Assembly: GCA_039808885.1 (NCBI GenBank)
Contig: JBDHTX010000003.1
Coordinates: 123,152-187,151, forward strand
Direction: 5' to 3'
From: Dongia_A sp039808885
GTDB taxonomy: Bacteria; Pseudomonadota; Alphaproteobacteria; Dongiales; Dongiaceae
Length of the DNA: 64,000 bases
Positions within the stretch are counted from its first letter, which is position 1, and each line of letters opens with the position of its first letter. The notes under the pieces were generated by a model. The model saw nothing but the letters and a program-made list of their open reading frames with translations, did not search any database and was not told where the DNA came from. A program made the translations under genes and the position numbers. Positions 25,721 through 33,800 of this stretch are shown here, piece after piece.

Positions 25721-27589
25721 ATGACCGACAGGCACGCCCCCATGCCCAAAACCGACCGGCGCAAAAGCCGGCTCTCCTGGCCGCTTGTCGCGGCCGGTCT
25801 GCTCGCTACGGTCTTGACCGGGTGCGGACCGGAGGAGCCGGTGGCGACCCAGCAGTCGCAATCCGGGCAGCCGGCCAGCAACGCCGTCGCCGACGCGCAG
25901 GGCAACGTGGTGGCCGAGGCCACCACGACCGAGCCGGAGGACTGGAGCGCCAGTGGCGCCTACCTGGCGGGCATGACCGCCTTCGATGCCCGTGACATGG
26001 GCAAAGCCGCCGACCTGCTGAACATCGCCCTCGGCGAGGAGCTCAACGATCCGATCCTCGCCCAGAAGGCGTTGTTCGCGATGCTGAGCGACAACCGCAT
26101 GGCGGACGCCATCGATCTCGCCAAGCGCATGCGTGACGCCAACTTCAAGTCGGCCTTGATCACCGTCACGCTGGTGCAGGAGCAGGTGCGCGCGGGCGAC
26201 TATGCCAAGGCGCTGGATCTGGCCAGGGAGTTGCCGGACGATCGCCTTATGGCGGTCACCGGCCCGATGCTGCGGGCTTGGCTGGCGATGGGCGCCACCG
26301 GCAAGGAGGCCGCCCTGGCCGAGTTGAAGCCGCTCCAGGCGATGAAGGGCGCCGAGATGCTGCAGCTGGTGCAGGCCGGCCTGATCCAGGACCACGCCGG
26401 CGACGCCGACGCGGCCGAGGCCAGCCTGAACGCGGCGATCGATGCCACCTCGGAAATCCCGGCGCAGCTGGCCGAACTCTACATCACGCTGCTGCTGCGT
26501 CACGGCAAGGACCAGGCGGCGCGCGACATGGTGGCGCGCTATCGCGCCCAGGCCCAGGGCCGCGGCGAGGATGTCGCCACCGCCATGCTGCACCGGGTCG
26601 AGTCCGACAAGGGCAAGGGCCCGCTGGTCGCCGACGTGAAGCAGGGCATGGCCATCGCCTACGGCCAGGTCGCCATGGAGCTGATGGCCGACGATTTCAA
26701 CGGCGATGCGCTGTGGCTGGTGCAGCTGGCGCTCGACCTCGATCCCAAGCTGGACATCGCGCGCGTGGCGATGGGCGACCTCTATCGCCAGATCAAGAAA
26801 TGGGACGCGGCGATCGCCGCCTATTCGCAAATCGATCGCAACTCCATCTATCACCGTCCGGCGCAGCTCTCGATCGCCGAATGCTACCGGCAGCAGGAGA
26901 AGAATGCCGAGGCGGAGGCGATGCTGCGCCAGGCGATGGCGGACGATCCCGCCGATATTTCCGCCGCCCAGCAGCTGGGCCAGCTGTTGCGCTCGACCAA
27001 GGATTTCGCCGGCGCGGCGAAGGCCTATACCACCGCCATCGAACGCCTGGGCCAGGTGGAGCCGGAGGATTGGCAGCTCTTCTACTATCGCGGCATCGCC
27101 TTTGAGCGCGCCAAGGACTGGCCGTCGGCGGAGAAGGACTTCCTGAAGGCGCTCGAGCTGTCGCCCGATGAGCCCTATGTGCTGAACTACCTCGCCTATA
27201 CCTGGGTGGAGCGGCGCGAGAACCTGGACAAGGCGCTGCCCATGCTGGAAAAGGCCGTGCAGCAGCGGCCGGATGAGGGCTTCATCGTCGACAGCCTCGG
27301 CTGGGCGCATTACATGCTGGGCGACTACGAGAAGGCGGTCGTCGATCTGGAGAAGGCGGTGCAGCTGGCGCCGACCGATCCGGTGCTGAACGATCATCTG
27401 GGCGATGCCTATTGGCGCGTCGGCCGCCATCACGAGGCGCGTTTCCAGTGGTCGCGCGCCTTGAGCTTCGAGCCGGAGCCGGAGTTGCAGCCCGTCATCG
27501 AGAAGAAGCTGGAGGAAGGCTTGCCCGATCAATCGGCCAATCCGGATCCGGCAAGCTCGCCCACTGCCGGGACGTCCTCCGGCGGCTGA
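25721..27589 (+). CDS. TPR-repeat lipoprotein
   Basis: A 622-residue protein with a basic N-terminus, one hydrophobic stretch (WPLVAAGLLATVL) and a lipobox LTGC, with the lipidated Cys at residue 35 (or 28 if translation starts at the ATG at 25742). The mature part is almost entirely tetratricopeptide repeats, most obvious from residue 330 onward (YLAYTWVERRENLDKALPML, then DSLGWAHYMLGDYEKAVVDL, and DHLGDAYWRVGRHHEARFQW). It is likely an outer-membrane or periplasmic scaffold of the BamD/NlpI-like kind; no partner is known. ispE follows 48 bases downstream, a pairing also seen in other alphaproteobacteria. Confidence 0.9.
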   Translation: MTDRHAPMPKTDRRKSRLSWPLVAAGLLATVLTGCGPEEPVATQQSQSGQPASNAVADAQGNVVAEATTTEPEDWSASGAYLAGMTAFDARDMGKAADLLNIALGEELNDPILAQKALFAMLSDNRMADAIDLAKRMRDANFKSALITVTLVQEQVRAGDYAKALDLARELPDDRLMAVTGPMLRAWLAMGATGKEAALAELKPLQAMKGAEMLQLVQAGLIQDHAGDADAAEASLNAAIDATSEIPAQLAELYITLLLRHGKDQAARDMVARYRAQAQGRGEDVATAMLHRVESDKGKGPLVADVKQGMAIAYGQVAMELMADDFNGDALWLVQLALDLDPKLDIARVAMGDLYRQIKKWDAAIAAYSQIDRNSIYHRPAQLSIAECYRQQEKNAEAEAMLRQAMADDPADISAAQQLGQLLRSTKDFAGAAKAYTTAIERLGQVEPEDWQLFYYRGIAFERAKDWPSAEKDFLKALELSPDEPYVLNYLAYTWVERRENLDKALPMLEKAVQQRPDEGFIVDSLGWAHYMLGDYEKAVVDLEKAVQLAPTDPVLNDHLGDAYWRVGRHHEARFQWSRALSFEPEPELQPVIEKKLEEGLPDQSANPDPASSPTAGTSSGG

Positions 27590-27637
27590 GCCGGCGCCGC
27601 GTCCCGTCCATCTGGTCCCGTTCCGGTCGTTCCGCCC

Positions 27638-28483
27638 ATGCTCGCGCGCGCCAAAATCAATCTCTATCTGCACGTCACCGGGAAGCGCGCGGACGGCTAT
27701 CACCTGCTCGACAGCCTGATCGTCTTCGCCGATGCCGGCGACACGCTCGCGGCCACGGCGGCGGACGCCTTGACGCTCGCCATCGACGGCCCCTTCGCCG
27801 CAGGCCTCGAAAGCGGGCCGGATAACCTGGTGCTGCGCGCCGCCGCCGGCCTGCGGACCTTGACCGGCGCCAAGGCCGGAGCGGCCATCCGCCTGACCAA
27901 GAACCTGCCCATCGCGTCGGGCATCGGCGGCGGCTCGGCCGATGCGGCGGCGGCGTTGCGGCTGCTGGCGGATTTGTGGCGGGTGACGCCGGACCGATCC
28001 GCGCTCATGGACCTGGCGGCGAAGCTCGGCGCCGACGTGCCGGTCTGCCTCGCCGGCAAGCCCAGCTTCGTCGGCGGCATCGGCGAGCGGATCGACCCGG
28101 CCACGGGCCTGCCATCCTGCTGGCTGCTGCTGGTCAATCCGCGCGTGGCGACGCCGACACCGGCGGTGTTCAAGGCCCGGCGGGGCGACTTCTCCGCGCC
28201 GGGGCGCTGGGCCGACAGGCCGCGTGATTTCGTGGATTTTGCCCGGCGCCTCGCCGCTTGCCGCAACGACCTGACCGAGGCGGCGATTAGCGTCACGCCG
28301 CAGATTCGCGACGTGTTGGCGGCCATCGAGGAGTTGCCCGGCTGCGCGCTGGCGCGGCTCTCGGGCAGCGGGGCGACCTGTTTCGGCCTGTTCGCCGACG
28401 AGCCGGCGGCGCAGGCCGCGCTGCGCCGGATGCAGGCCGGGCGCCCGGCCTGGTGGTCGCTGGCGGCGCCGCTGGCGGGTTAG
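27638..28483 (+). CDS. ispE: 4-diphosphocytidyl-2-C-methyl-D-erythritol kinase
   Basis: A 281-residue GHMP kinase. It starts LARAKINLYLHVTGKRADGY, with the catalytic Lys in AKINL and substrate His in GYH. The ATP loop LPIASGIGGGSADAAAALRL is canonical, and the C-terminal ALARLSGSGATCFGLF is the third GHMP motif. It catalyses the ATP-dependent step of the MEP isoprenoid pathway in the cytoplasm. Length is typical. Its stop overlaps that of the convergent peptidoglycan-binding gene by four bases. Confidence 0.96.
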   Translation: MLARAKINLYLHVTGKRADGYHLLDSLIVFADAGDTLAATAADALTLAIDGPFAAGLESGPDNLVLRAAAGLRTLTGAKAGAAIRLTKNLPIASGIGGGSADAAAALRLLADLWRVTPDRSALMDLAAKLGADVPVCLAGKPSFVGGIGERIDPATGLPSCWLLLVNPRVATPTPAVFKARRGDFSAPGRWADRPRDFVDFARRLAACRNDLTEAAISVTPQIRDVLAAIEELPGCALARLSGSGATCFGLFADEPAAQAALRRMQAGRPAWWSLAAPLAG

Positions 28484-29028
28484 CCGGAAAGCTCGGCCAG
28501 GGCGGCGCGCAATTCATCGAGCAGCGCCGCGCTCGGCGTGCCATCCACCGGCAGGCCGGCGGTCAACTGGAAATCGCGGATGGCGGCGATGCTGTCGCCG
28601 TCGATGACGCCATCCAGCTTGCCGGGCGGGAAGCCGAGCTGGTCGAGCAGCGTTTCCATCTCAACCAGTTCTCCCTGCCCGAGGCTGGCGACAGGCGCAG
28701 GCATCGGGCTCTCGCCACCGCCGAAGCGCCAGAGCAACCCGGCGAGGCCGATGGCGAAGCCGACAACGAGCACGCCCAGCAGGAAACCGGACCAGGCCGG
28801 CCGCCGGTCGACCGGCCGCGCCCGGGGCGGGCGGATCGGCCGGGTATGCGCGGTGGCGGGCGCGGGGGCCGCCAGGTCCGCGGCAATCTCAACCGGAACG
28901 GTTTCGGGGGCCGTCTCCACGGGCGGCGCGGCGTCATCGGCAGCCTTGGCCGCCGGCACGGGCTTCCGTTCACCCGGCGGGGGCACCGGCCGGTCTTCGG
29001 GATTGGCTCTGAGCGGCTCGTCGGTCAT
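28480..29028 (-). CDS. Membrane-anchored peptidoglycan-binding-domain protein
   Basis: A 182-residue bitopic protein. A Pro/Ala-rich cytoplasmic N-terminus of about 80 residues leads to one membrane helix (WSGFLLGVLVVGFAIGLAGL). A C-terminal peptidoglycan-binding type 1 domain follows (LLDQLGFPPGKLDGVIDGDS, then IRDFQLTAGLPVDG), which would sit in the periplasm. No catalytic domain is attached, so a structural or regulatory role at the cell wall is likely. The frame is open to 29151; the ATG at 29028 gives an N-terminus MTDEPLRANPEDRP, with only a weak ribosome site. Confidence 0.82.
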   Translation of the reverse strand: MTDEPLRANPEDRPVPPPGERKPVPAAKAADDAAPPVETAPETVPVEIAADLAAPAPATAHTRPIRPPRARPVDRRPAWSGFLLGVLVVGFAIGLAGLLWRFGGGESPMPAPVASLGQGELVEMETLLDQLGFPPGKLDGVIDGDSIAAIRDFQLTAGLPVDGTPSAALLDELRAALAELSG

Positions 29029-29245
29029 GGCCTGGTGCACTCGCGGATACGCGCCGGCCGGGTCGCGGGCGGCAGCCTCACCGCGGCGCGGGATCGCTGC
29101 GCTGGGCGGTTCTTCGACCAGAAAATACCGGCCCGTGGCGGCCGGCGGCAAGGGCCGCGGCGCGGCGCGGCGGAGGGTTGCAATGGCGGAGTCGCTTGCC
29201 TATGGTGCCGCCGCCCGCCGACCCCTCCGGTCCGGCCGGGCCTGC

Positions 29246-29319
29246 TGGGGCGTAGCCAAGCGGTAAGGCAGCGGGTTTTGGTCCCGCCATCCCAGGTTCG
29301 AATCCTGGCGCCCCAGCCA
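29246..29319 (+). tRNA. tRNA-Gln (TTG)
   Basis: The acceptor stem TGGGGCG pairs with CGCCCCA. The anticodon stem GCGGG/CCCGC encloses the loop TTTTGGT, giving anticodon TTG. The T-arm CCAGG-TTCGAAT-CCTGG is canonical and CCA is encoded at the end. Total length is 74. Confidence 0.97.
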
Positions 29320-29341
29320 GCTTCTCAGGCGCTCGCCGCCA

Positions 29342-30115
29342 TCACAGCGTCCGGATCGTCAGCCCGCCATCGACCAGCAGCGCCTGGCCGACCGCGAAGG
29401 GCAGCAGGCCTTGCGCTGCCGTGACCACCGTTTTCGCCACGTCTTCCGCCTCGCCCCAGCGCTTGATCGGCGAGATGCCTTCCTGGATCAGCTGGTCGAG
29501 GCGCGCCTCGGAGACCTTGGTCATGTCGGTGCGGATGATGCCCGGGCGCACCTCGTACACGCCGATGCCGGTCTCGGCCAGGCGCACGGCGAAGAGCTTG
29601 GTCATCATCGCGGCGCCCGCCTTCGACATGCAGTATTCGCCGCGGCTGATCGACACCACCTCGGCGCTCACCGAGGTGATGTTGACGATGGAGCGGTGCC
29701 AGGCCGGCGCCGCATCCGCCAGCATGCGCTTGACCAGCGTCTGGGTGAGGAAGAACGCGCCGCGCAGGTTGATGTCGAGACAGCGGTCATAGCTTTCCGG
29801 CGTCACGTCGAGCAGGTCGCCGCGGTTGAGCACCGAGACGCCCGCGTTGTTCACCAGGCAGTCGAGCGGTCCCAGCTCGCGCCAGACCGCGTCGCCGATG
29901 GCGGCGTGCGTCTCGATCTGCGAGATGTCGCCGGCGATGAAGGCGGCGCGGCGCTTGCGATCCGCGATGGCCGCCAGCGTCAATTCCGCTTCGCCGTCCC
30001 GCGCCACGTCCAGGATGGCGATGTCGAACCCGGCCTCGGCCAGCGCCAGGGCGATGCCGCGACCGATGCCGCGGCGCCCGCCGGTCACGAGCGCGGTCTT
30101 CGCGCGCTGGGTCAT
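29342..30115 (-). CDS. Short-chain dehydrogenase/reductase, FabG-like
   Basis: A 257-residue classical SDR. The cofactor motif is TGGRRGIGRGIA, NNAG is present in CLVNNAGVSVLN, and the catalytic Ser and YCMSK (Y-X3-K) are in place. It ends with GQALLVDGGLTIRTL, as in 3-oxoacyl-ACP reductase-like proteins. An Arg after TGG (GRR) in the Rossmann loop suggests NADP preference. The substrate is unknown; with no fatty-acid genes around it, a catabolic sugar or acyl substrate is as likely as fatty-acid synthesis. It stands alone, about 60 bases before the next minus-strand operon ends. Confidence 0.9.
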   Translation of the reverse strand: MTQRAKTALVTGGRRGIGRGIALALAEAGFDIAILDVARDGEAELTLAAIADRKRRAAFIAGDISQIETHAAIGDAVWRELGPLDCLVNNAGVSVLNRGDLLDVTPESYDRCLDINLRGAFFLTQTLVKRMLADAAPAWHRSIVNITSVSAEVVSISRGEYCMSKAGAAMMTKLFAVRLAETGIGVYEVRPGIIRTDMTKVSEARLDQLIQEGISPIKRWGEAEDVAKTVVTAAQGLLPFAVGQALLVDGGLTIRTL

Positions 30116-30175
30116 GATTCCGTTCCCCGTCAGATCGTGGCGGCAGAGCGTGCCGCCGAGGGCGCGGCGCCCGGG

Positions 30176-30775
30176 TCAGCGGGCGGCCGCCAAGTCCTTG
30201 GCGAAGGCGGCGAAGATCTCGTCCAGGCCGGCGTTCAAGGCCGCCACCGCATCGTCGATCTTCTCGCCCGAGGTCGGCTTCTCCGAGGTGTAGGTCTTGC
30301 TCAGCAGCAGCCGGTCACCGTTCTTCTCGATGCAGGCGAGCTCCAGCGAGATGACCGCGCCGCTCTGCCCGCCAGTCAGCTGCTCCAGCCGCTTGATGGT
30401 GCCGCGCACGACATAGGCGGTGTCGAGGCGCAGCTCGCTCGGCGAGACGCTGTCGGCGACATTGGCCTGGCGCAGATAGGCGACCAGCTGGTCGCGCAGC
30501 ATCTGCGGCGGCGCGTCGGTCCAATAGGCGTAGTTGCGCTGCTCCAGCTTGCGCCCGCCATCGGCGGTGAACAGCAGCGGCCGCTCCGACATGACGCCTT
30601 CGCCGGCGAAGGGGATGACCTCGACCCCGCCGGTGATCGGCGTCGCCGCCTGCTCGGCGGGCGCGCTGGCGATCAGGCGGAAATACTGCTCCTTCGGCAC
30701 CGGCGGGGCCGAGCCGAAGCAGCCGGCCAGCGCCAGCACCAGGGGAAGGGCGATGAGAGCTTTGAGCGGGCGCAT
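30176..30775 (-). CDS. ABC-type transport auxiliary lipoprotein (PqiC/YmbA-like)
   Basis: A 199-residue lipoprotein with signal LIALPLVLALAGC (lipidated Cys18). The mature domain fits the ABC-type transport auxiliary lipoprotein family: EQYFRLIAS near the start and the central WTDAPPQMLRDQLVAYL. In pqiABC-type systems the lipoprotein docks with the MCE protein at the outer membrane. Here it is the last gene of the mlaE-mlaF-mlaD operon, its ATG two bases after the mlaD stop and with GAGGAG upstream. A role in phospholipid or lipid transport across the periplasm follows from this context. Confidence 0.9.
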   Translation of the reverse strand: MRPLKALIALPLVLALAGCFGSAPPVPKEQYFRLIASAPAEQAATPITGGVEVIPFAGEGVMSERPLLFTADGGRKLEQRNYAYWTDAPPQMLRDQLVAYLRQANVADSVSPSELRLDTAYVVRGTIKRLEQLTGGQSGAVISLELACIEKNGDRLLLSKTYTSEKPTSGEKIDDAVAALNAGLDEIFAAFAKDLAAAR

Positions 30776-30777
30776 CG

Positions 30778-31797
30778 TCACTGCTCCTCGGAAGAGGCTG
30801 GGGTCAGGCCCTTGTCGGCCTCCGGCGGGCCGCCATTCAGCAGCAGGCCGGGATTCTGCCGGATCAGGCGGCTGAACTCGCTCATGTTGCGGGCGGTTCC
30901 GTCGATGTTGCGGGTGATCGAATCGATGTTCTGCGACACCGATCGCAGGATGTATTCCAGATTGGCGATCGACTTGTCGATGTTCTTGCGGTTGTCGCCG
31001 ACCATATCGTTCAGCTGGTCGATCAGGGTCTGCACCTTGGCCGAGACCTGCTTGATGTCGGCGGCGGCGCCCTGCGCCTGGGCGCTCGCCTTCTCGATAT
31101 TGGCGAGGATGGTGCGCACCGATTCGACGTTGCGGTCGTCCACCAGCTTGTCGGCCTGCAGCAACGTGGCGTTCATTTGGGTCGTGAAGGTGGAGATGTC
31201 GTTGGTGATTTTCGGCGTCTTCTCCTGCACGTTGCTGGCGATCGCCTGCAGGCTGGTGAACAACTCCTCCAGGTTCTGGTCGGTGTTGTTGCCGATCCGC
31301 TTGATGATGTCGTCGACGTCCTGGATCAGCGGCTTCAGCGAGCCTTCCGAGAGGTCGCCGATCTGGCCCGCCACCTGGGCCATCAGCGAGAAGGCGTCGG
31401 CCGGCGTCCCGCCGGTGATCTCGCCGCCCACGGCGACCAGTTCCTGCGACTTGCCGCCGAAGATCTCCACCGTCTTGCCGGCGAGGAAACTGGAGGCGGA
31501 GATGCGGGCGATCGAGTCCGCCGGGATCTTCCAGCCCTGCTCGACGCTGACATGGACGCTGAAGACGTATTTGCCGTCCTTCCACACCGGCTCGATCGTC
31601 TCGACCTGGCCGACCTTGTAGCCCTCGTAGCGGACCAGCGTGCCGTAGTCGATGTCGGTCACCGCATCCATGGTGATGGAATAGGGATCGGTCGGCCCGC
31701 TGCGGCCGCTGATCTGCGCCAGGGCCCAGATCAGCGCCACGATCATGGCGGCGACGAAAACGCCGACGGCGGTGTAGTTGACGAAGTAGTTGCGCAT
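30778..31797 (-). CDS. mlaD: MCE-domain lipid transport protein MlaD
   Basis: A 339-residue protein. An N-terminal membrane helix (YTAVGVFVAAMIVALIWALA) is followed by an MCE domain (about residues 38-120, LVRYEGYKVGQVETIEPVWK). A long helical, coiled-coil C-terminus follows (many Asp/Asn/Ile heptads from 130 to 310). MlaD-type proteins form hexameric rings that bind phospholipid beside the MlaFE transporter. It is longer than E. coli MlaD (about 180 residues), as is usual in alphaproteobacteria. It starts three bases after mlaF. Confidence 0.92.
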   Translation of the reverse strand: MRNYFVNYTAVGVFVAAMIVALIWALAQISGRSGPTDPYSITMDAVTDIDYGTLVRYEGYKVGQVETIEPVWKDGKYVFSVHVSVEQGWKIPADSIARISASSFLAGKTVEIFGGKSQELVAVGGEITGGTPADAFSLMAQVAGQIGDLSEGSLKPLIQDVDDIIKRIGNNTDQNLEELFTSLQAIASNVQEKTPKITNDISTFTTQMNATLLQADKLVDDRNVESVRTILANIEKASAQAQGAAADIKQVSAKVQTLIDQLNDMVGDNRKNIDKSIANLEYILRSVSQNIDSITRNIDGTARNMSEFSRLIRQNPGLLLNGGPPEADKGLTPASSEEQ

Positions 31798-31800
31798 TTA

Positions 31801-32658
31801 TCAGTCCCCCGCCAAGCGGCGCAGATATTCCTCTGGATCGACTTCCACGTGCTCCGACCGGCGGTGGATCAGGTTCTGCACCCGCTCGTTCGGATTGACC
31901 TTGATCTGCTCGGGCGGCTCGCAGGCCAGCACGCGGCCGCGGTCGAGCACGGTGATGCGGTCGCCGATCTTGAAGGCGCTCTCGACATCATGCGTCACCA
32001 CCACGACGGAAATCCCCATCGCCTCGCGCAGGCGCAGGATCAGATCGTCCAGCGCCGAGGACACCACCGGATCGAGGCCGGAGGACGGCTCGTCCAGGAA
32101 CACCAGCTTCGGATCCATGACGATGGCGCGCGCGATCGAGGCGCGCTTCACCATGCCGCCGGAGAGCTCCGCCGGCATCAAGTGGCCGAAGCCGCTCATG
32201 TTCACGACCTCGAGCTTCAGCCGGGCCATGATGTCCATGGTCTTCTCGTCCAGATGCGCCAGCTCGCGCAGCGGCAGCTTGACGTTCTCGGCGACGTTCA
32301 TCGAGCTGAACAAGGCGCCGAACTGGAAGGCGACGCCGATCTTGCGGCGCAGCTCCAGCTTGTCGAGCGCCTTCAGGGTGCCCATGTCCTGGCCGAGGAG
32401 CTTGATCTTGCCCGGCAGCGGCGGCATCAGCCCCACCAGGTGGCGCAGGAAGGTGGTCTTGCCCGAGCCCGATCCGCCCATGATCACCATGATCTCGCTT
32501 TCATGGACCTTCATGTTGACGTCGAACAAGACCTGGCGCGGCCCGAAGGACCAGTCCAGATGGTCGACGTCGATGACGACCGGCTTGCCGGCCAGCTCTT
32601 CCTGGGTCGGCTTCCAGAATGCCTCTTCGGACTGGGTGGTGGGGGCGGCCATGGCCAT
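31801..32658 (-). CDS. mlaF: Lipid ABC transporter ATPase MlaF
   Basis: A 285-residue ABC ATPase. Walker A is GGSGSGKTT, the signature is LSGGMVKRASIARAI, and Walker B is LVFLDEPSSGLDP. LSGGM-K-R is the variant typical of MlaF/TGD3-type proteins. The N-terminus has an extra 30 residues before the first strand. It powers phospholipid movement by MlaE. Its ATG overlaps the mlaE stop (TGATG), showing tight translational coupling. Confidence 0.94.
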   Translation of the reverse strand: MAMAAPTTQSEEAFWKPTQEELAGKPVVIDVDHLDWSFGPRQVLFDVNMKVHESEIMVIMGGSGSGKTTFLRHLVGLMPPLPGKIKLLGQDMGTLKALDKLELRRKIGVAFQFGALFSSMNVAENVKLPLRELAHLDEKTMDIMARLKLEVVNMSGFGHLMPAELSGGMVKRASIARAIVMDPKLVFLDEPSSGLDPVVSSALDDLILRLREAMGISVVVVTHDVESAFKIGDRITVLDRGRVLACEPPEQIKVNPNERVQNLIHRRSEHVEVDPEEYLRRLAGD

Positions 32659-33455
32659 CAGTGCGTGCTCATATAGCCGATGATCATGTCGGAGACGACG
32701 ATGGCGGTGATCGACTGCACCACCGAGCGCGTGGTCACGCGGCCGACGCCCTCGGCGCCGCCGGAGACGCCGGCGCCGTTCATCACGCCGATCAGGCCGA
32801 TGAGCAGGCCGAAGAACGAGGCCTTGCTGATGCCGTGCCAGACGTCGTCGGTCTTCAGCACCTTCAGCGTGTCATGGATGTAGGAACCCAGCGACTGGTC
32901 GAGCGTGCCGCAGACATAGAGCGCCGAGGCGCCGATCGACACCAGGTTTGCCCACATGGCGATGCAGGGCAGCATGACCACCAGCGCGATCAGCATTGGC
33001 GCGACCAGGTAACGGTTCGGGTTGATGCCCATCACCTGGAGCGCGTCGATCTCCTGGTTGATGGTCATGGTGGCGAGCCGCGCGGCGATGGCCGAGCCGG
33101 AGCGGCCGGCGATCAGGATGCCCATGATGAGCGGCGAGAACTCGCGCGTGACCGAGAGCGCGATGCCGATATAGGCGAAGCTCTGCGCGCCGAACAGGCC
33201 GAGCGAGTAGAGGCTCTGGATCGCCAGCATCAGGCCGATGGTGGCGGCGAGCAGGGTGCAGATCGGCAGCGCGGCGATGCCGAAGCGCATCATCTCGGCG
33301 AAGGTCAGGCTGATGCGGACCGGCTGCTTGTAGAAGTTCCCGGCGAAGATCCACATGACCGACTCGGCCAGGATCGTGGCGCCGAATCCCCATTCGTCGA
33401 AGCCGCGCGCCGTGCGCCGCCCGATGCCCTCGAAGAACTTCAGCACCGCGATCAT
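32658..33455 (-). CDS. mlaE: Lipid ABC transporter permease MlaE
   Basis: A 265-residue permease with about five to six hydrophobic segments. Family signatures include REFSPLIMGILIAGRSGSAI, AARLATMTINQEIDALQVMG and NPNRYLVAPML. It forms the inner-membrane core of the MlaFEDB-type complex. It is encoded three bases after the STAS gene, so the STAS protein is positioned where MlaB would be expected. Confidence 0.95.
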   Translation of the reverse strand: MIAVLKFFEGIGRRTARGFDEWGFGATILAESVMWIFAGNFYKQPVRISLTFAEMMRFGIAALPICTLLAATIGLMLAIQSLYSLGLFGAQSFAYIGIALSVTREFSPLIMGILIAGRSGSAIAARLATMTINQEIDALQVMGINPNRYLVAPMLIALVVMLPCIAMWANLVSIGASALYVCGTLDQSLGSYIHDTLKVLKTDDVWHGISKASFFGLLIGLIGVMNGAGVSGGAEGVGRVTTRSVVQSITAIVVSDMIIGYMSTH

Positions 33456-33458
33456 CGA

Positions 33459-33800
33459 TCAGCTCTTGACCGCGGCGAGGGCGGTGGCGAGATCGGGATG
33501 GATGGTGAACACCTTGTCCAGCCGCGCCAGCTCGAGCACCCGGCGGGCGCGCTGGCTGACCGAGACCAGGGCCAGGTCGTTCTTCTGCTTGCGCGCCGCC
33601 TGCAGCCCCTCGATCAGGCTGGCGATGCCGGAGGAATCGATATAGGTGACCTGGCTGAGGTCGACCAGGACATCGCGCTTCTGCTTCAAATTGTCGAGCA
33701 GGGCGCGGCGCACCTGCGGCGCGTTCTCCATGTCGATCTCGCCCGTCAGCGCGACGACGATCCGGCCCGATTGTTCGGTGATGTTCGAGACCGTCATCAT
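33459..33800 (-). CDS. STAS-domain protein (anti-sigma antagonist or MlaB-like)
   Basis: A 113-residue single STAS domain. It reads VALTGEIDMENAPQVRRALL, then VLVDLSQVTYIDSSGIASLI, and a C-terminal RVLELARLDKVFTIHPDL. The Asp-Ser-Ser-Gly motif (Ser56/Ser57) is the phosphorylation site in SpoIIAA/RsbV-type antagonists. Neighbours suggest two roles: the preceding gene encodes a SpoIIE phosphatase fused to an RsbW-like kinase, while the following genes are mlaEFD, where MlaB is also a STAS protein. Its ATG adjoins the stop of the phosphatase gene with no gap. Confidence 0.92.
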   Translation of the reverse strand: MMTVSNITEQSGRIVVALTGEIDMENAPQVRRALLDNLKQKRDVLVDLSQVTYIDSSGIASLIEGLQAARKQKNDLALVSVSQRARRVLELARLDKVFTIHPDLATALAAVKS